From an uncultured Eubacteriales bacterium (GTDB lineage: Bacteria > Bacillota > Clostridia > Oscillospirales > Butyricicoccaceae): 47,905 bases of DNA. Below the pieces are notes generated by a model. That model saw only the letters and a program-made list of their open reading frames with translations. It did no database searches and was not told the DNA's origin. The stretch lies in NCBI GenBank assembly GCA_900555855.1, contig USML01000001.1, forward strand, positions 1 through 47,905. The letters run 5' to 3'. Of the stretch, positions 8,909 to 17,192 are shown piece by piece (the stretch's first letter is position 1; each line of letters begins with the position of its first letter). A program made the position numbers and the translations under genes.

Positions 8909-9033
8909 GAAGCTGTTCTTAAGAGAGGGACGCAAGGATCCCCCGAAAGAGAACGAACAAATGTCATTCGATCACCTGCCGCCGCAGGGAGGCTTCCCCC
9001 GGCGGAGATCAAATTGAAACGGAGGAATGAATT

Positions 9034-9477
9034 ATGTTGCCCAGCATCTTTGGTGAAAACCTTTTTGAAGACTTCTTCTCTGATCCCTTTGACATGATGG
9101 TTCCTCAGACCCGCAATGCCCTTTACGGCAAGCACGGCAAGAACCTGATGAAGACCGATGTGCGGGAAAACGAAAGCTCCTATGAGCTGGATATCGACCT
9201 GCCCGGCTTCAAGAAGGACGAAGTCAGCGTAGACCTGAAGGACGGCTATCTGACCATCAGCGCCGCCAAGGGCGTGGATAAGGACGAAAGCGACAAGAAG
9301 GGCAAATACATCCGGCAGGAGCGCTATGCCGGCGCCTGCAGCAGGACCTTCTATGTGGGCCGCGATGTGCGTCCGGAGGACATCGGCGCCCGGTATGAAG
9401 ACGGCATCCTGCGGCTGTCTGTTCCCAAGGCAGCCCAGAAGCAGCTGCCGGAAAGCTCTTCCGTCACCATTGAATGA
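9034..9477 (+). CDS. hsp20: Small heat shock protein, Hsp20/alpha-crystallin family
   Basis: A 147-residue chaperone that holds unfolding proteins. The N-terminal stretch ENLFEDFFSDPFD is typical of clostridial Hsp18/Hsp20. The alpha-crystallin domain runs from about residue 40 (MKTDVRENESSYELDIDLPG) to 135, with the beta strand GYLTISA and DGILRLSVPK. The C-terminal tail lacks a clear IXI motif and ends SSVTIE. Start at 9034 with a GGAGG site. It is monocistronic, with a CIRCE-type promoter upstream and a strong terminator behind. The untranslated leader is about 120 nt. Confidence 0.95.
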   Translation: MLPSIFGENLFEDFFSDPFDMMVPQTRNALYGKHGKNLMKTDVRENESSYELDIDLPGFKKDEVSVDLKDGYLTISAAKGVDKDESDKKGKYIRQERYAGACSRTFYVGRDVRPEDIGARYEDGILRLSVPKAAQKQLPESSSVTIE

Positions 9478-9492
9478 CCGCCAGACCGGCCT

Positions 9493-9521
9493 GCCCCGGC
9501 TCTTCGGAGCCGGGGCTTTTT
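9493..9521 (+). terminator. Terminator of hsp20
   Basis: A 10-bp perfect GC-rich stem (9493-9502 with 9507-9516) closed by a UUCG tetraloop and followed by TTTTT. Confidence 0.92.
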
Positions 9522-9610
9522 GTATGCAGCGCCAGTCTCTTCCACGGCGCTGTATAAAATATCATATAAAACGAAAGGGGCCCTCGCCGAAGTTTCGTCA
9601 AGCTTGCACA

Positions 9611-9639
9611 TTGACTTTCCGCACCGACGGCGCTACAAT
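9611..9639 (+). promoter_or_regulatory. Promoter of the small membrane protein gene
   Basis: TTGACT (9611-9616), 17-bp spacer, TACAAT (9634-9639), 45 bp before the ATG at 9685. Confidence 0.75.
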
Positions 9640-9684
9640 AGCACCATCATTTTTGAAACAGTTTTTCGGAAGGAGGACGGAAGC

Positions 9685-9948
9685 ATGAAGCGTTTTGCTG
9701 AAAAAGCCTGCAATACCAAGTCTTCTTTTGCTTCCGCTCAGTGCGCGGAGGCTTCCTGCTGCTGCGCTTCCTCCGCCCGCTTTTTCCTGCTGATGGACGC
9801 CATGCTTCTGGCGTCCGTTTCTATTTGCATGATTTTCAACCTGCGCCTGTCCATTCTGGTACTGGCGCTGATTCTGGTTGGCCTGTATATTATTACGCTG
9901 GCCTGGAACAATGCCCTTGGTTGGAAAAGTCTGCTGTTGGAAGAATGA
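9685..9948 (+). CDS. Cys-rich small membrane protein, unknown function
   Basis: An 87-residue protein that I do not recognise. The ATG at 9685 is chosen because AGGAGG (9671-9676) precedes it and a good promoter lies just upstream; the longer in-frame ORF starts inside the previous terminator. The N-terminal 32 residues hold five cysteines, including the run CAEASCCCAS at residues 20-29. Two hydrophobic segments follow (about 33-52 and 55-75), with a short tail ending SLLLEE. It has its own promoter and terminator, so it is a separate transcription unit between hsp20 and livK. The cysteines could bind metal or be redox-active, or be lipidated, but nothing in the sequence decides this. Confidence 0.7.
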   Translation: MKRFAEKACNTKSSFASAQCAEASCCCASSARFFLLMDAMLLASVSICMIFNLRLSILVLALILVGLYIITLAWNNALGWKSLLLEE

Positions 9949-9965
9949 TTGCTTCGATACAGTAG

Positions 9966-10000
9966 AGCGGTTCCGCCGGGGAAGGCGGAGCCGCTTTTTT
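9966..10000 (+). terminator. Terminator between the small gene and livK
   Basis: A 12-bp stem with one T-G wobble (9966-9977 with 9984-9995), loop GGGGAA, then six T. Confidence 0.88.
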
Positions 10001-10050
10001 GTATATATACTTCATGATGATATTTTTTGAAACAAAAGGAGAACGGAAAC

Positions 10051-11235
10051 ATGAAAAAGAAAGTATTGTGCGCAGTCCTCGCCGCGGCCATGGTATTTGT
10101 CCTGGCTGCCTGCGGACAGAACAACAACGGCAACACAAACAATAACGGCAGCGCCAACGGCGGCGCCCAAGCCTCCGGCGACACGCTGAAGCTGGGCTGC
10201 ATCGGCCCCCTCACCGGCGGCTATGCCAACTACGGCCTGTCTGTTCAGAACGGCATCAAGCTGGCCGTGGAAGAGATCAATCAGAACGGCGGCGTCGGCG
10301 GCAAGCAGCTGACCCTGGAGTTCCAGGATTCTCAGGGCGATCCCGAGAGCGCCGTCAACGCCTACGGCAAGCTGATGGACGATGGCATGCAGGTCTCTCT
10401 GGGCACGGTCTTTTCCGGTGAGATGGCCTCCGTCACGGCGGCGGCCCGGGAGGACGACATCCTTCTGCTGACCCCCTCCGGCTCCAACGACAAGTGCATC
10501 GACGGCAACGACAAGGCCTTCCGCGTCTGCTTCTACGATTCCTATCAGGGCGCTGCTGCTGCGGAATATATCTGCGACAATCAGCTGGCCACCGAGGTGG
10601 GCGTCCTCTATGAGAGCGATTACGACTATTCCGTGGGCCTCTACAACGCCTTTGTGGAAAAGGCCGGAGAGCTGAACCTGACCATCAAGGAGACCCAGAC
10701 CTTTACCACCACCACCGCCACCGACTTTTCCACCCAGATCGACGCACTGGTCGCTTCCGGCGTCAAGGTCGTCTTTATCCCCATCTACGCAGAGGAGGCT
10801 TCCACCTTCCTGACCCAGGCCAAGGGCAAGTTTGCTGATGATGTTTACTTCTTCGGCGCCGACGGTCTGGACGGCATCCTTGGCAAGGTAGAGCAGGATC
10901 CCACCATCGCAAACAATGTGCTGATGCTCACGCCCTTTGCCGCCGATTCCTCCGATGAAAAGGTCCAGGCCTTCGTCAGCGCCTACAAGGCCGCTTATAA
11001 CGACGAGACCCCCGATCAGTTTGCCGCCGATGGCTACGACGCCGTCTATGCCGTGAAGGCCGCTGTGGAAAAGGCCGGCGGCGATGTATCCGGCGCGGCG
11101 CTGGCTCAGGCCATGACCCAGATCACCGTGGAAGGCGTTACCGGCACCATGACCTGGACAGCCGACGGCAACACCCAGAAGGCGGCCAGCGCCATCCTGT
11201 ACCGCGACGGCGTTGGTACCACCTTCGCAAAATAA
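10051..11235 (+). CDS. livK: Branched-chain amino acid ABC transporter substrate-binding lipoprotein
   Basis: A 394-residue Leu/Ile/Val-type periplasmic-binding-fold receptor. I start at 10051, preceded by AAAGGAG, not at the in-frame ATG 24 bp earlier. The signal sequence ends in LAAC (Cys at about residue 20), so it is tethered to the membrane, followed by an Asn/Gly linker. The mature part opens LKLGCIGPLTGGYANYG, the typical type I solute-binding fold start, and contains EFQDSQGDPESAVNAYGKL. It is the first gene of livKHMGF and feeds the LivH/LivM channel. A stem-loop behind it may keep livK mRNA more abundant than the rest. No clear promoter hexamers are seen in the 50 bp before it. Confidence 0.93.
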   Translation: MKKKVLCAVLAAAMVFVLAACGQNNNGNTNNNGSANGGAQASGDTLKLGCIGPLTGGYANYGLSVQNGIKLAVEEINQNGGVGGKQLTLEFQDSQGDPESAVNAYGKLMDDGMQVSLGTVFSGEMASVTAAAREDDILLLTPSGSNDKCIDGNDKAFRVCFYDSYQGAAAAEYICDNQLATEVGVLYESDYDYSVGLYNAFVEKAGELNLTIKETQTFTTTTATDFSTQIDALVASGVKVVFIPIYAEEASTFLTQAKGKFADDVYFFGADGLDGILGKVEQDPTIANNVLMLTPFAADSSDEKVQAFVSAYKAAYNDETPDQFAADGYDAVYAVKAAVEKAGGDVSGAALAQAMTQITVEGVTGTMTWTADGNTQKAASAILYRDGVGTTFAK

Positions 11236-11276
11236 TCTGCAGCTTCTCTCTTTTCCCCCTCTTATCATTTGCGTGA

Positions 11277-11305
11277 TGCCTCCGGGGCCTCCGGGTCCCG
11301 GGGCA
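11277..11305 (+). terminator. Stem-loop between livK and livH
   Basis: TGCC-CCGGG-type stem (11277-11286 with 11297-11305, one bulged T) without a T-run. It is more likely an mRNA-stabilising or partial attenuator hairpin than a true terminator. Confidence 0.4.
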
Positions 11306-11334
11306 TATACGCGCCCGGAAGAAAGGATCTCATT

Positions 11335-12213
11335 ATGATCAAACTGATCCAGACCCTGATCAGCGGCCTGAGCCTTGGAAGCATCTATGCCCTCATCGCT
11401 TTGGGCTATACCATGGTCTATGGCATCGCAAAGATGCTGAACTTCGCCCATGGCGATATCATTATGATCGGCGCCTACGCCGGCATTGTGACTGTGACGC
11501 AGCTTGGCCTGCCGCCGGTGATCGCCATTGTGCTCAGTGTGGCTGTATGCGCCCTTCTGGGCATGACCATCGAGCATTTTGCCTATAAGCCCCTGCGGCA
11601 GGCGCCGGCCCTCAGCGTATTGATCACGGCCATCGGCGTCAGCTATCTGCTGCAAAATCTGGCGCTGCTGATCTTCGGCTCCCAGCAGAAGGCCTATCCC
11701 ACGCTGGTCTCGCTGCCCGAGCTGCGGCTTGGGCCGGTGACGGTGAGCGGCATCACGCTTCTGACGCTGGCCACCACCGCGCTCATTATGGTGGGGCTGA
11801 CGCTGTTTATCAACAGGACCAAGCTGGGCAAGGCGATGCGGGCCGTCTCGGAGGATAAGGCGGCGGCCTCGCTGATGGGCATCAGCGTCAATCGCACCAT
11901 CACCCTGACCTTTGTCATCGGCTCTGCGCTGGCCGCCTTTGCCAGCATCTTCTACGGAATGTCCTATGTCTATATCAAGCCCACCACCGGCGCCATGCCC
12001 GGCATCAAGGCCTTTACGGCGGCCGTGTTCGGCGGCATCGGCTCCATCCCCGGAGCCATGCTGGGCGGCATCCTGCTGGGCCTCATCGAGCAGCTTTCCA
12101 AGACCTATATCTCCACCCTCTGGGCCGATGCCATCGTTTTTGGCGTTCTGGTGCTGGTGCTGGTGGTCCGGCCCACGGGTCTGCTGGGCAAAAAAATCAG
12201 CGAGAAGGTGTAA
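11335..12213 (+). CDS. livH: Branched-chain amino acid ABC transporter permease LivH
   Basis: A 292-residue permease with about eight membrane segments. The ATG at 11335, behind GAAAGGA, fits the family start IQTLISGLSLGSIYALIALG. The conserved motifs MVYGIAKMLNFAHGDI near the N-terminus, GKAMRAVSEDKAAASLMGI in the cytoplasmic loop and FTAAVFGGIGSIPGAMLGG near the end are those of LivH. It pairs with LivM (6 bp downstream) to form the channel. Confidence 0.95.
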   Translation: MIKLIQTLISGLSLGSIYALIALGYTMVYGIAKMLNFAHGDIIMIGAYAGIVTVTQLGLPPVIAIVLSVAVCALLGMTIEHFAYKPLRQAPALSVLITAIGVSYLLQNLALLIFGSQQKAYPTLVSLPELRLGPVTVSGITLLTLATTALIMVGLTLFINRTKLGKAMRAVSEDKAAASLMGISVNRTITLTFVIGSALAAFASIFYGMSYVYIKPTTGAMPGIKAFTAAVFGGIGSIPGAMLGGILLGLIEQLSKTYISTLWADAIVFGVLVLVLVVRPTGLLGKKISEKV

Positions 12214-12218
12214 CGGCT

Positions 12219-13229
12219 ATGGCAAAAGGTAAAAAGCGCAAAAGCGTGGGCGATCTTGTGACCTTCGCGCTCACCGCCGCCGCGTTTCTGGCGGCGGGTC
12301 TGCTGCTCAGCAGCGGCAGTCTGACCCGGCAGGTCTCCAATATGCTGCTTCCTATTTCTGTTTATATCGTGCTGGCCGTCTCGCTGAATCTGGTGGTCGG
12401 TCTGCTGGGCGAGCTTTCCCTGGGCCATGCGGGCTTTATGTCCGTCGGCCTGTTCAGCGGCTGTCTGCTGTCCATCGCCCTCAGCGGCAGCCTGCCGCTT
12501 TTTGTGCGGCTGCCCCTTTCCATGCTGCTGGGCGGGCTGACGGCGTCGCTGTTTGGCCTTTTGGTGGGTCTGCCGGCCCTGCGGCTGAAGGGCGACTATC
12601 TGGCCATCGTAACGCTGGCCTGCGGCGAGATCGTGAAGAATATCATTACGAATCTGAATGTCACCGGCGGCGCTTTGGGCCTGGATACCGGCGCCATCTA
12701 TTCCAAGGCAGCCATGCTGCTGCCCTATGGCGCGGTGCTGGTGCTGCTGACGGTGCTGGTGATGATGCATTTGAAGCGCTCCAAGCATGGCCGGGCCATT
12801 ATGGCCATCCGGGACAATCGCATCGCCGCAGAAAGCGTGGGCATCAATGTGACCCGCTATAAGCTGACGGTTTTCATGCTGTCTGCCTTTTTTGCCGGCG
12901 CGGCCGGCGCGCTCTACGGCCATTGCTTCGCCAATGTGAAGGCCGCGGCCTTTGATTATAATATGTCCATCGAGATCCTGGTTATCGTGGTGCTGGGCGG
13001 CATGGGCAGCGTTCCCGGCTCTATTCTGGCTGCGGTGGTGCTGCAGGCGCTGCCGGAGGCCATGCGGGAGTTTGCGGATTACCGGATGCTGGTCTATGCC
13101 GTGGTGCTGATCCTGGTGATGCTGGTGACCAACAATCCCAAGCTCCGCGCGCTGGCAGAATCCCTGCATCCTGCGCGGATCGCCGAGCGGCAGCGGGAAA
13201 AGAAACGCTCCGGAAGGGAGGCGGCGTAA
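12219..13229 (+). CDS. livM: Branched-chain amino acid ABC transporter permease LivM
   Basis: A 336-residue permease with eight to nine membrane segments. It shows LNLVVGLLGELSLGHAGFMS, the GLPALRLKGDYLAIVTLACG block, the EAA-like loop GRAIMAIRDNRIAAESVGIN and VVLGGMGSVPGSILAA, all standard for LivM. The C-terminal tail is basic (RQREKKRSGREAA). The stop is followed immediately by livG. Confidence 0.95.
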   Translation: MAKGKKRKSVGDLVTFALTAAAFLAAGLLLSSGSLTRQVSNMLLPISVYIVLAVSLNLVVGLLGELSLGHAGFMSVGLFSGCLLSIALSGSLPLFVRLPLSMLLGGLTASLFGLLVGLPALRLKGDYLAIVTLACGEIVKNIITNLNVTGGALGLDTGAIYSKAAMLLPYGAVLVLLTVLVMMHLKRSKHGRAIMAIRDNRIAAESVGINVTRYKLTVFMLSAFFAGAAGALYGHCFANVKAAAFDYNMSIEILVIVVLGGMGSVPGSILAAVVLQALPEAMREFADYRMLVYAVVLILVMLVTNNPKLRALAESLHPARIAERQREKKRSGREAA

Positions 13230-14075
13230 ATGTCGAAACGAACCAAGCTGATCCCGGTGGTGCGCACGGCGCTGCTGCCGGAGCGGGATGTGAACAAGAC
13301 CCCCATTCTGGAGTGCATCGATCTGGGTATCACCTTCGGCGGCCTCAAGGCGGTGGATAATCTGAACATCACCGTGGGCCGCACGGAGATTGCCGGCCTG
13401 ATCGGCCCCAACGGCGCAGGCAAGACCACCATCTTCAACCTGCTCACCAAGGTCTATCAGCCCACCCACGGCACCATCCTGCTGGACGGTCGTGACATCC
13501 ACGACCTGAACACCGCCCAGGTGAACCGGGCGGGCATCGCCCGCACCTTTCAGAACATCCGGCTGTTTTCCCAGCTGACGGTGGAAGAAAACATCACCGT
13601 CGCCATGAACAGTCAGATCGAATACAATATGTTCAGCGGCATTTTCCGTCTTCCCTCCTTCTGGAGAGGCGAGCGGGTGGCCCACGAGCGGGCCATGGAG
13701 CTGCTTTCCATCTTCCACATGGAAAAATACGCCGAGGACAAGGCGGGCAGCCTTCCTTACGGCGCCCAGCGCCGGCTGGAGATCCTCCGTGCGCTGGCCA
13801 CCAACCCCTGCCTGCTGCTGCTGGACGAGCCGGCGGCGGGCATGAACCCCTCAGAAACGGCGGAGCTGATGGAAAACATCCGTACCATCCGGGACACCTT
13901 CGGCATCGCCGTCCTGCTCATCGAGCACGATATGAATCTGGTGATGAACATCTGCGAGGGCATCGCCGTTCTCAATTTTGGAAAGCTCATCGCCAAGGGC
14001 TCGCCGGAGGATATCCAGTCCGATCCTCAGGTCATTGAGGCCTATCTGGGCAAAAGCAAGGAGGTGCAGGCATGA
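13230..14075 (+). CDS. livG: Branched-chain amino acid ABC transporter ATPase LivG
   Basis: A 281-residue ATPase. Walker A GPNGAGKTT is at residues 59-67, Walker B with LLLLDEPAAGMNP follows, and the late IEHDMNLVMNICEGI is characteristic of LivG. The signature motif is degenerate (LPYGAQRRLEI in place of LSGGQ), which is usual for LivG. The N-terminal 25 residues before the ATPase fold are an extension relative to the shortest family members. The stop overlaps the livF start. Confidence 0.95.
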   Translation: MSKRTKLIPVVRTALLPERDVNKTPILECIDLGITFGGLKAVDNLNITVGRTEIAGLIGPNGAGKTTIFNLLTKVYQPTHGTILLDGRDIHDLNTAQVNRAGIARTFQNIRLFSQLTVEENITVAMNSQIEYNMFSGIFRLPSFWRGERVAHERAMELLSIFHMEKYAEDKAGSLPYGAQRRLEILRALATNPCLLLLDEPAAGMNPSETAELMENIRTIRDTFGIAVLLIEHDMNLVMNICEGIAVLNFGKLIAKGSPEDIQSDPQVIEAYLGKSKEVQA

Positions 14076-14785
14076 GCGAGGCATTGCTTCAGGTGAAGGA
14101 CCTGCAGGTCTATTACGGCAGCATCCACGCGGTCAAGGGCGTCTCCTTTGCGGTCCGGGAGGGGGAGATCGTCACCCTCATCGGCGCCAACGGCGCGGGA
14201 AAATCCACCGTGCTCAACACGGTCTCCGGCCTGCTCCATCCTCAGAGCGGCAGCGTGATCTTCGACGGTCACGACCTCCATGGCGTTCCGCCCCACAAGA
14301 TCGTCAAGCGCGGCCTGGCACAGGTCCCCGAGGGGCGGCATGTGTTTTTGGAAATGACGGTGGAGGAGAATCTGGAGATGGGCGCCTATACCCAGCCCTC
14401 CTCCTCCATTCAGGCCGGCATCGAGGATGTGTATCGCCGCTTTCCCCGTCTGGCGGAGCGGCATAAGCAGGTGGCCGGGACGCTATCCGGCGGCGAGCAG
14501 CAGATGCTGGCCATGGGCCGGGCGCTGATATCCAGGCCAAGGCTGCTGATGCTGGACGAGCCCTCCATGGGCCTTGCGCCCATTTTGGTGCAGCAGATCT
14601 TCGATATCATCCGCGAGCTCCATGCGGCAGGCACCACGATCCTTCTGGTGGAGCAAAACGCCCAGGCGGCGCTTTCCGTAGCAGACCGGGCCTATGTCCT
14701 GGAGACAGGCAGCATCTCCCTCTCCGGCACGGGAGCGGAGCTGATGGCCAGCGACGCAGTACGCAAGGCCTATCTGGGCGGCTGA
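14072..14785 (+). CDS. livF: Branched-chain amino acid ABC transporter ATPase LivF
   Basis: A 237-residue ATPase, the partner of LivG. Walker A GANGAGKS is at residues 38-45, signature LSGGEQQMLAMGRAL, Walker B LLMLDEPSMGLAP, and the LivF hallmark AQVPEGRHVF. It overlaps livG by 4 bp. It is the last gene of the operon, ending at a strong terminator. Confidence 0.96.
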   Translation: MSEALLQVKDLQVYYGSIHAVKGVSFAVREGEIVTLIGANGAGKSTVLNTVSGLLHPQSGSVIFDGHDLHGVPPHKIVKRGLAQVPEGRHVFLEMTVEENLEMGAYTQPSSSIQAGIEDVYRRFPRLAERHKQVAGTLSGGEQQMLAMGRALISRPRLLMLDEPSMGLAPILVQQIFDIIRELHAAGTTILLVEQNAQAALSVADRAYVLETGSISLSGTGAELMASDAVRKAYLGG

Positions 14786-14827
14786 CAAGGCAGATCCCGC
14801 GTTTTCGCTTCTTTCTTCATAATACAG

Positions 14828-14878
14828 CGGCAGGAGTCCGGGCAGGCGCAAGCCCCCGGGCTCCTGCTGCCGTTTTTT
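14828..14878 (+). terminator. Terminator of the liv operon
   Basis: A long GC-rich hairpin, CGGCAGGAG-CCGGG pairing with CCCGGG-CTCCTG-CTGCCG, followed by TTTTTT (14873-14878). Confidence 0.88.
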
Positions 14879-14884
14879 GCGCGC

Positions 14885-14913
14885 TTGACAACGGCGGCGG
14901 GAAGTGGTAAACT
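14885..14913 (+). promoter_or_regulatory. Promoter of the heavy-metal-domain gene
   Basis: TTGACA (14885-14890), 17-bp spacer, TAAACT (14908-14913), 53 bp before the ATG. Confidence 0.75.
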
Positions 14914-14966
14914 GCGGTTGATTAGAGCAATTTAACCGCTTGTCGGAGCATCAGGAGGAGGATCCC

Positions 14967-15227
14967 ATGTTTGAAACCGTTATCCGCATTGACGGCATGA
15001 TGTGCGGCATGTGTGAAGCCCACATCTGCAATGCCATCCGCAGCGCTGTTCCGGTGAAAAAGGTCTCTGCGTCCCACGGAAAGGGGCAGACTGTGGTGAT
15101 CAGCCAGCAGCAGCCGGACGAGGCCGCCCTGAAGGCCGCCATCGAAAAGACCGGCTATACCTTTTTGGGGCTGGAAAGCCATCCTTATGAAAAAAAGGGC
15201 CTGTTTGGCCTTGGGAAAAAGCGCTGA
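14967..15227 (+). CDS. Small heavy-metal-associated (HMA) domain protein, CopZ/MerP-like
   Basis: An 86-residue protein whose fold is a single HMA domain. The metal-binding motif GMMCGMCEAH (GMxCxxC) lies at residues 11-20. The usual C-terminal part of the fold (EAALKAAIEKTGYTFLGLES) follows and the protein ends in a basic tail GLGKKR. Start chosen at 14967 behind AGGAGGAGG. Such proteins carry copper or another soft metal to a P-type ATPase, but no such ATPase or metal regulator is nearby, so the metal and partner are unknown. It has its own promoter and a terminator shared with the opposite strand. Confidence 0.85.
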   Translation: MFETVIRIDGMMCGMCEAHICNAIRSAVPVKKVSASHGKGQTVVISQQQPDEAALKAAIEKTGYTFLGLESHPYEKKGLFGLGKKR

Positions 15228-15236
15228 CAAAGAAAA

Positions 15237-15267
15237 AAAGAGCCTGCCGCAGGGCAGGCTCTTTTTT
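15237..15267. terminator. Bidirectional terminator between the HMA gene and nifU
   Basis: Stem GAGCCTGCC/GGCAGGCTC (15240-15248 with 15253-15261), flanked by an A-run on the left and a T-run on the right, so it works for both converging genes. Confidence 0.88.
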
Positions 15268-15277
15268 CATGTCTTTG

Positions 15278-15760
15278 TTATTTGGCGGGGTCGCAGTGCT
15301 CAGAGGGCTGGGGCTCCTCATGGCCGTGGCCGTGGTCCTCATGGCAGCTGCTGCAGTTGGCGTCGCAGCCCACGATGGGCTTGGGGTCGATGCCCTGCCG
15401 CTGATAATAATCCGCCAGCGCGGCCCGGATGGCCTCCTCCGCCAGAACGGAGCAGTGGACCTTCACGGGGGGCAGACCGTCCAGCGCTTCCATGACGGCC
15501 TTGTTGGTGAGCTGGAGCGCCTCCTGAATGGACTTGCCCTTCACCAGCTCCGTGGCCATGGAGGAGGTGGCCACGGCAGCGCCGCAGCCGAAGGTCTGGA
15601 ATTTCACATCCTTGATGATGCCATCCTCGATCCTCATCATCATTTTCATAATATCGCCGCACTTCTGATTGCCCACCACGCCAACGGCGTTGGCGTCCGG
15701 CAGGTCGCCCACATTGCGGGGATGGGCAAAATGATCCATGACTTTTGCAGAATAATCCAT
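15278..15760 (-). CDS. nifU: NifU/IscU-type iron-sulfur cluster scaffold
   Basis: A 160-residue scaffold on which Fe-S clusters are built. It opens MDYSAKVMDHFAHPRNVG, the classical IscU/NifU start. The ligand residues are all visible: Cys in NQKCGD with its Asp, Cys in FGCGAAVATSS, and the His-Cys of VKVHCSV. A tail of about 25 residues rich in Cys and His (CDANCSSCHEDHGHGHEE) extends beyond the core domain; such tails occur in clostridial NifU proteins and may bind metal. It is 12 bp behind nifS, so the desulfurase and scaffold are co-expressed. Confidence 0.95.
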   Translation of the reverse strand: MDYSAKVMDHFAHPRNVGDLPDANAVGVVGNQKCGDIMKMMMRIEDGIIKDVKFQTFGCGAAVATSSMATELVKGKSIQEALQLTNKAVMEALDGLPPVKVHCSVLAEEAIRAALADYYQRQGIDPKPIVGCDANCSSCHEDHGHGHEEPQPSEHCDPAK

Positions 15761-15772
15761 GCTCGTTCCTCC

Positions 15773-16948
15773 TCAGTTCTGTTTGGGATCCCAAATGGGA
15801 GACATGGCCCGCAGCGTCTCCACGACGCCCTTCAGGCGCTCCAAAATATAATCCACATCCTCTTCCGTGTTCTGCGGCCCAAGCGTCAGGCGCAGGGAGC
15901 CGTGGGAGATCTCGTGGCTCAGGCCGATGCCCAGCAGCACATGGCTGGGATCCAGGCTGCCGGTGGAGCAGGCGGAGCCGGTGCTGGCGCAGATGCCGTT
16001 CATGTCCAGCCGCAAAACCAGGCTCTCGCCCTCAATGGCGTTGATGCAGAAGGAGCAGGTGCCCGGCAGACGCTGGGTGGGATGGCCCGTCAGGATGGTC
16101 TGAGGCAGCTGCAGGACGCCGTCGATGAGCTTGCGGGACAGCGCGCCGATATAGGCGGTCTCCCGCTCCATATTCACCCGCTTCAGGCGGGCGGCTTCGC
16201 CCAGACCCACGATGGAGGCGATATTCTCCGTGCCGGAGCGGAGGCCCCGCTCCTGTCCGCCGCCGGTGAGCTGAGGCTCCAGCCGGATGCCCTTGCGGAC
16301 ATAGATGGCGCCCACGCCCTTGGGGGCGTTGATCTTATGGCCGGAGAGGGAAAGCATATCAATGTTCATGGCCTTCACATCGATGGGCACATGACCGTAG
16401 GCCTGAACGGCGTCGGTATGGAACACAACGCCCTTTTCATGACAGACCCGGCCCAGCTCCGCCACGGGATTGATGGTGCCGATCTCGTTGTTGGCAAACA
16501 TGATGGAGACCAGCGCGGTATCCGGCCGGATCGCCTGCTCCAGCGCCTGCGGCTCCACCTGGCCGTATTGATTCACCGGCAGATAGGTGACCGCAAAGCC
16601 CTCCTTCTCCAGCGCCTGCGCGGTGTAGAGAATGGCGTGGTGCTCGATGGTGGAGATGATAAGATGCTTCCTGCCCTTGGCCTGACGGGAATGGAGATAG
16701 CCCCGCAGCGCCAGATTGTCGGATTCGCTGCCGCAGCCGGTGAAGGTGATCTCCGCGGGCTCGGCGTTCATCAGCAGCGCCACCTCCTGCCGGGCATTCT
16801 CCAGCGCCTTGTGGCTGCTCTGGCCCAGACGGTAAAGGGTGCTGGCGTTGCCGTATTCCGTGGTGAGGAAGGGCATCATTTTATTCAGGACATCGGCGTG
16901 GATGGGGGTGGTCGCCGCGTTGTCCGCATAGACAAAACGATCTTCCAT
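15773..16948 (-). CDS. nifS: Cysteine desulfurase NifS/IscS type
   Basis: A 391-residue PLP enzyme that takes sulfur from cysteine for Fe-S clusters. The PLP lysine is K205 in SGHKINAPKG, the His pair is in STIEHHAI (residues 99-106) and the catalytic Cys is C327 in GSACSTG. The loop form around the Cys is that of class I desulfurases. It is first in the nifS-nifU operon, with its own promoter about 60 bp upstream. No IscR-type regulator is present here. Confidence 0.96.
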   Translation of the reverse strand: MEDRFVYADNAATTPIHADVLNKMMPFLTTEYGNASTLYRLGQSSHKALENARQEVALLMNAEPAEITFTGCGSESDNLALRGYLHSRQAKGRKHLIISTIEHHAILYTAQALEKEGFAVTYLPVNQYGQVEPQALEQAIRPDTALVSIMFANNEIGTINPVAELGRVCHEKGVVFHTDAVQAYGHVPIDVKAMNIDMLSLSGHKINAPKGVGAIYVRKGIRLEPQLTGGGQERGLRSGTENIASIVGLGEAARLKRVNMERETAYIGALSRKLIDGVLQLPQTILTGHPTQRLPGTCSFCINAIEGESLVLRLDMNGICASTGSACSTGSLDPSHVLLGIGLSHEISHGSLRLTLGPQNTEEDVDYILERLKGVVETLRAMSPIWDPKQN

Positions 16949-17004
16949 GGGGTTGTGTTGCTCCTTTCGGCGGGCCTTGGGCCCGTTCTTTTGATTTCAG
17001 GTAT

Positions 17005-17033
17005 AATATACACCTTTTTAGTGGCCTTTACAA
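17005..17033 (-). promoter_or_regulatory. Promoter of nifS-nifU
   Basis: On the minus strand TTGTAA (17028-17033), 17-bp spacer, TATATT (17005-17010). Confidence 0.55.
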
Positions 17034-17147
17034 GTGGCAAATGTAAATTTTTCCGTGAATTTTCAGGCTTTTCCGCCGAAAACCGCCCCGTTCTGCCGGA
17101 TCTCCCGCCCCTCCCGCCGGCGGGCGCCGCAGCCTTCCGGCCGGCGC

Positions 17148-17184
17148 AAAAAAGCGGCCGCCGCAGAACACCCCGCGGCGGCCG
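17148..17184 (-). terminator. Terminator of the hisS-aspS-rnhA operon
   Basis: On the minus strand a 10-bp perfect stem (17175-17184 with 17155-17164) followed by C and six T (17148-17153). It lies 9 bp after the phzF remnant. Confidence 0.9.
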
Positions 17185-17192
17185 GAGACATC

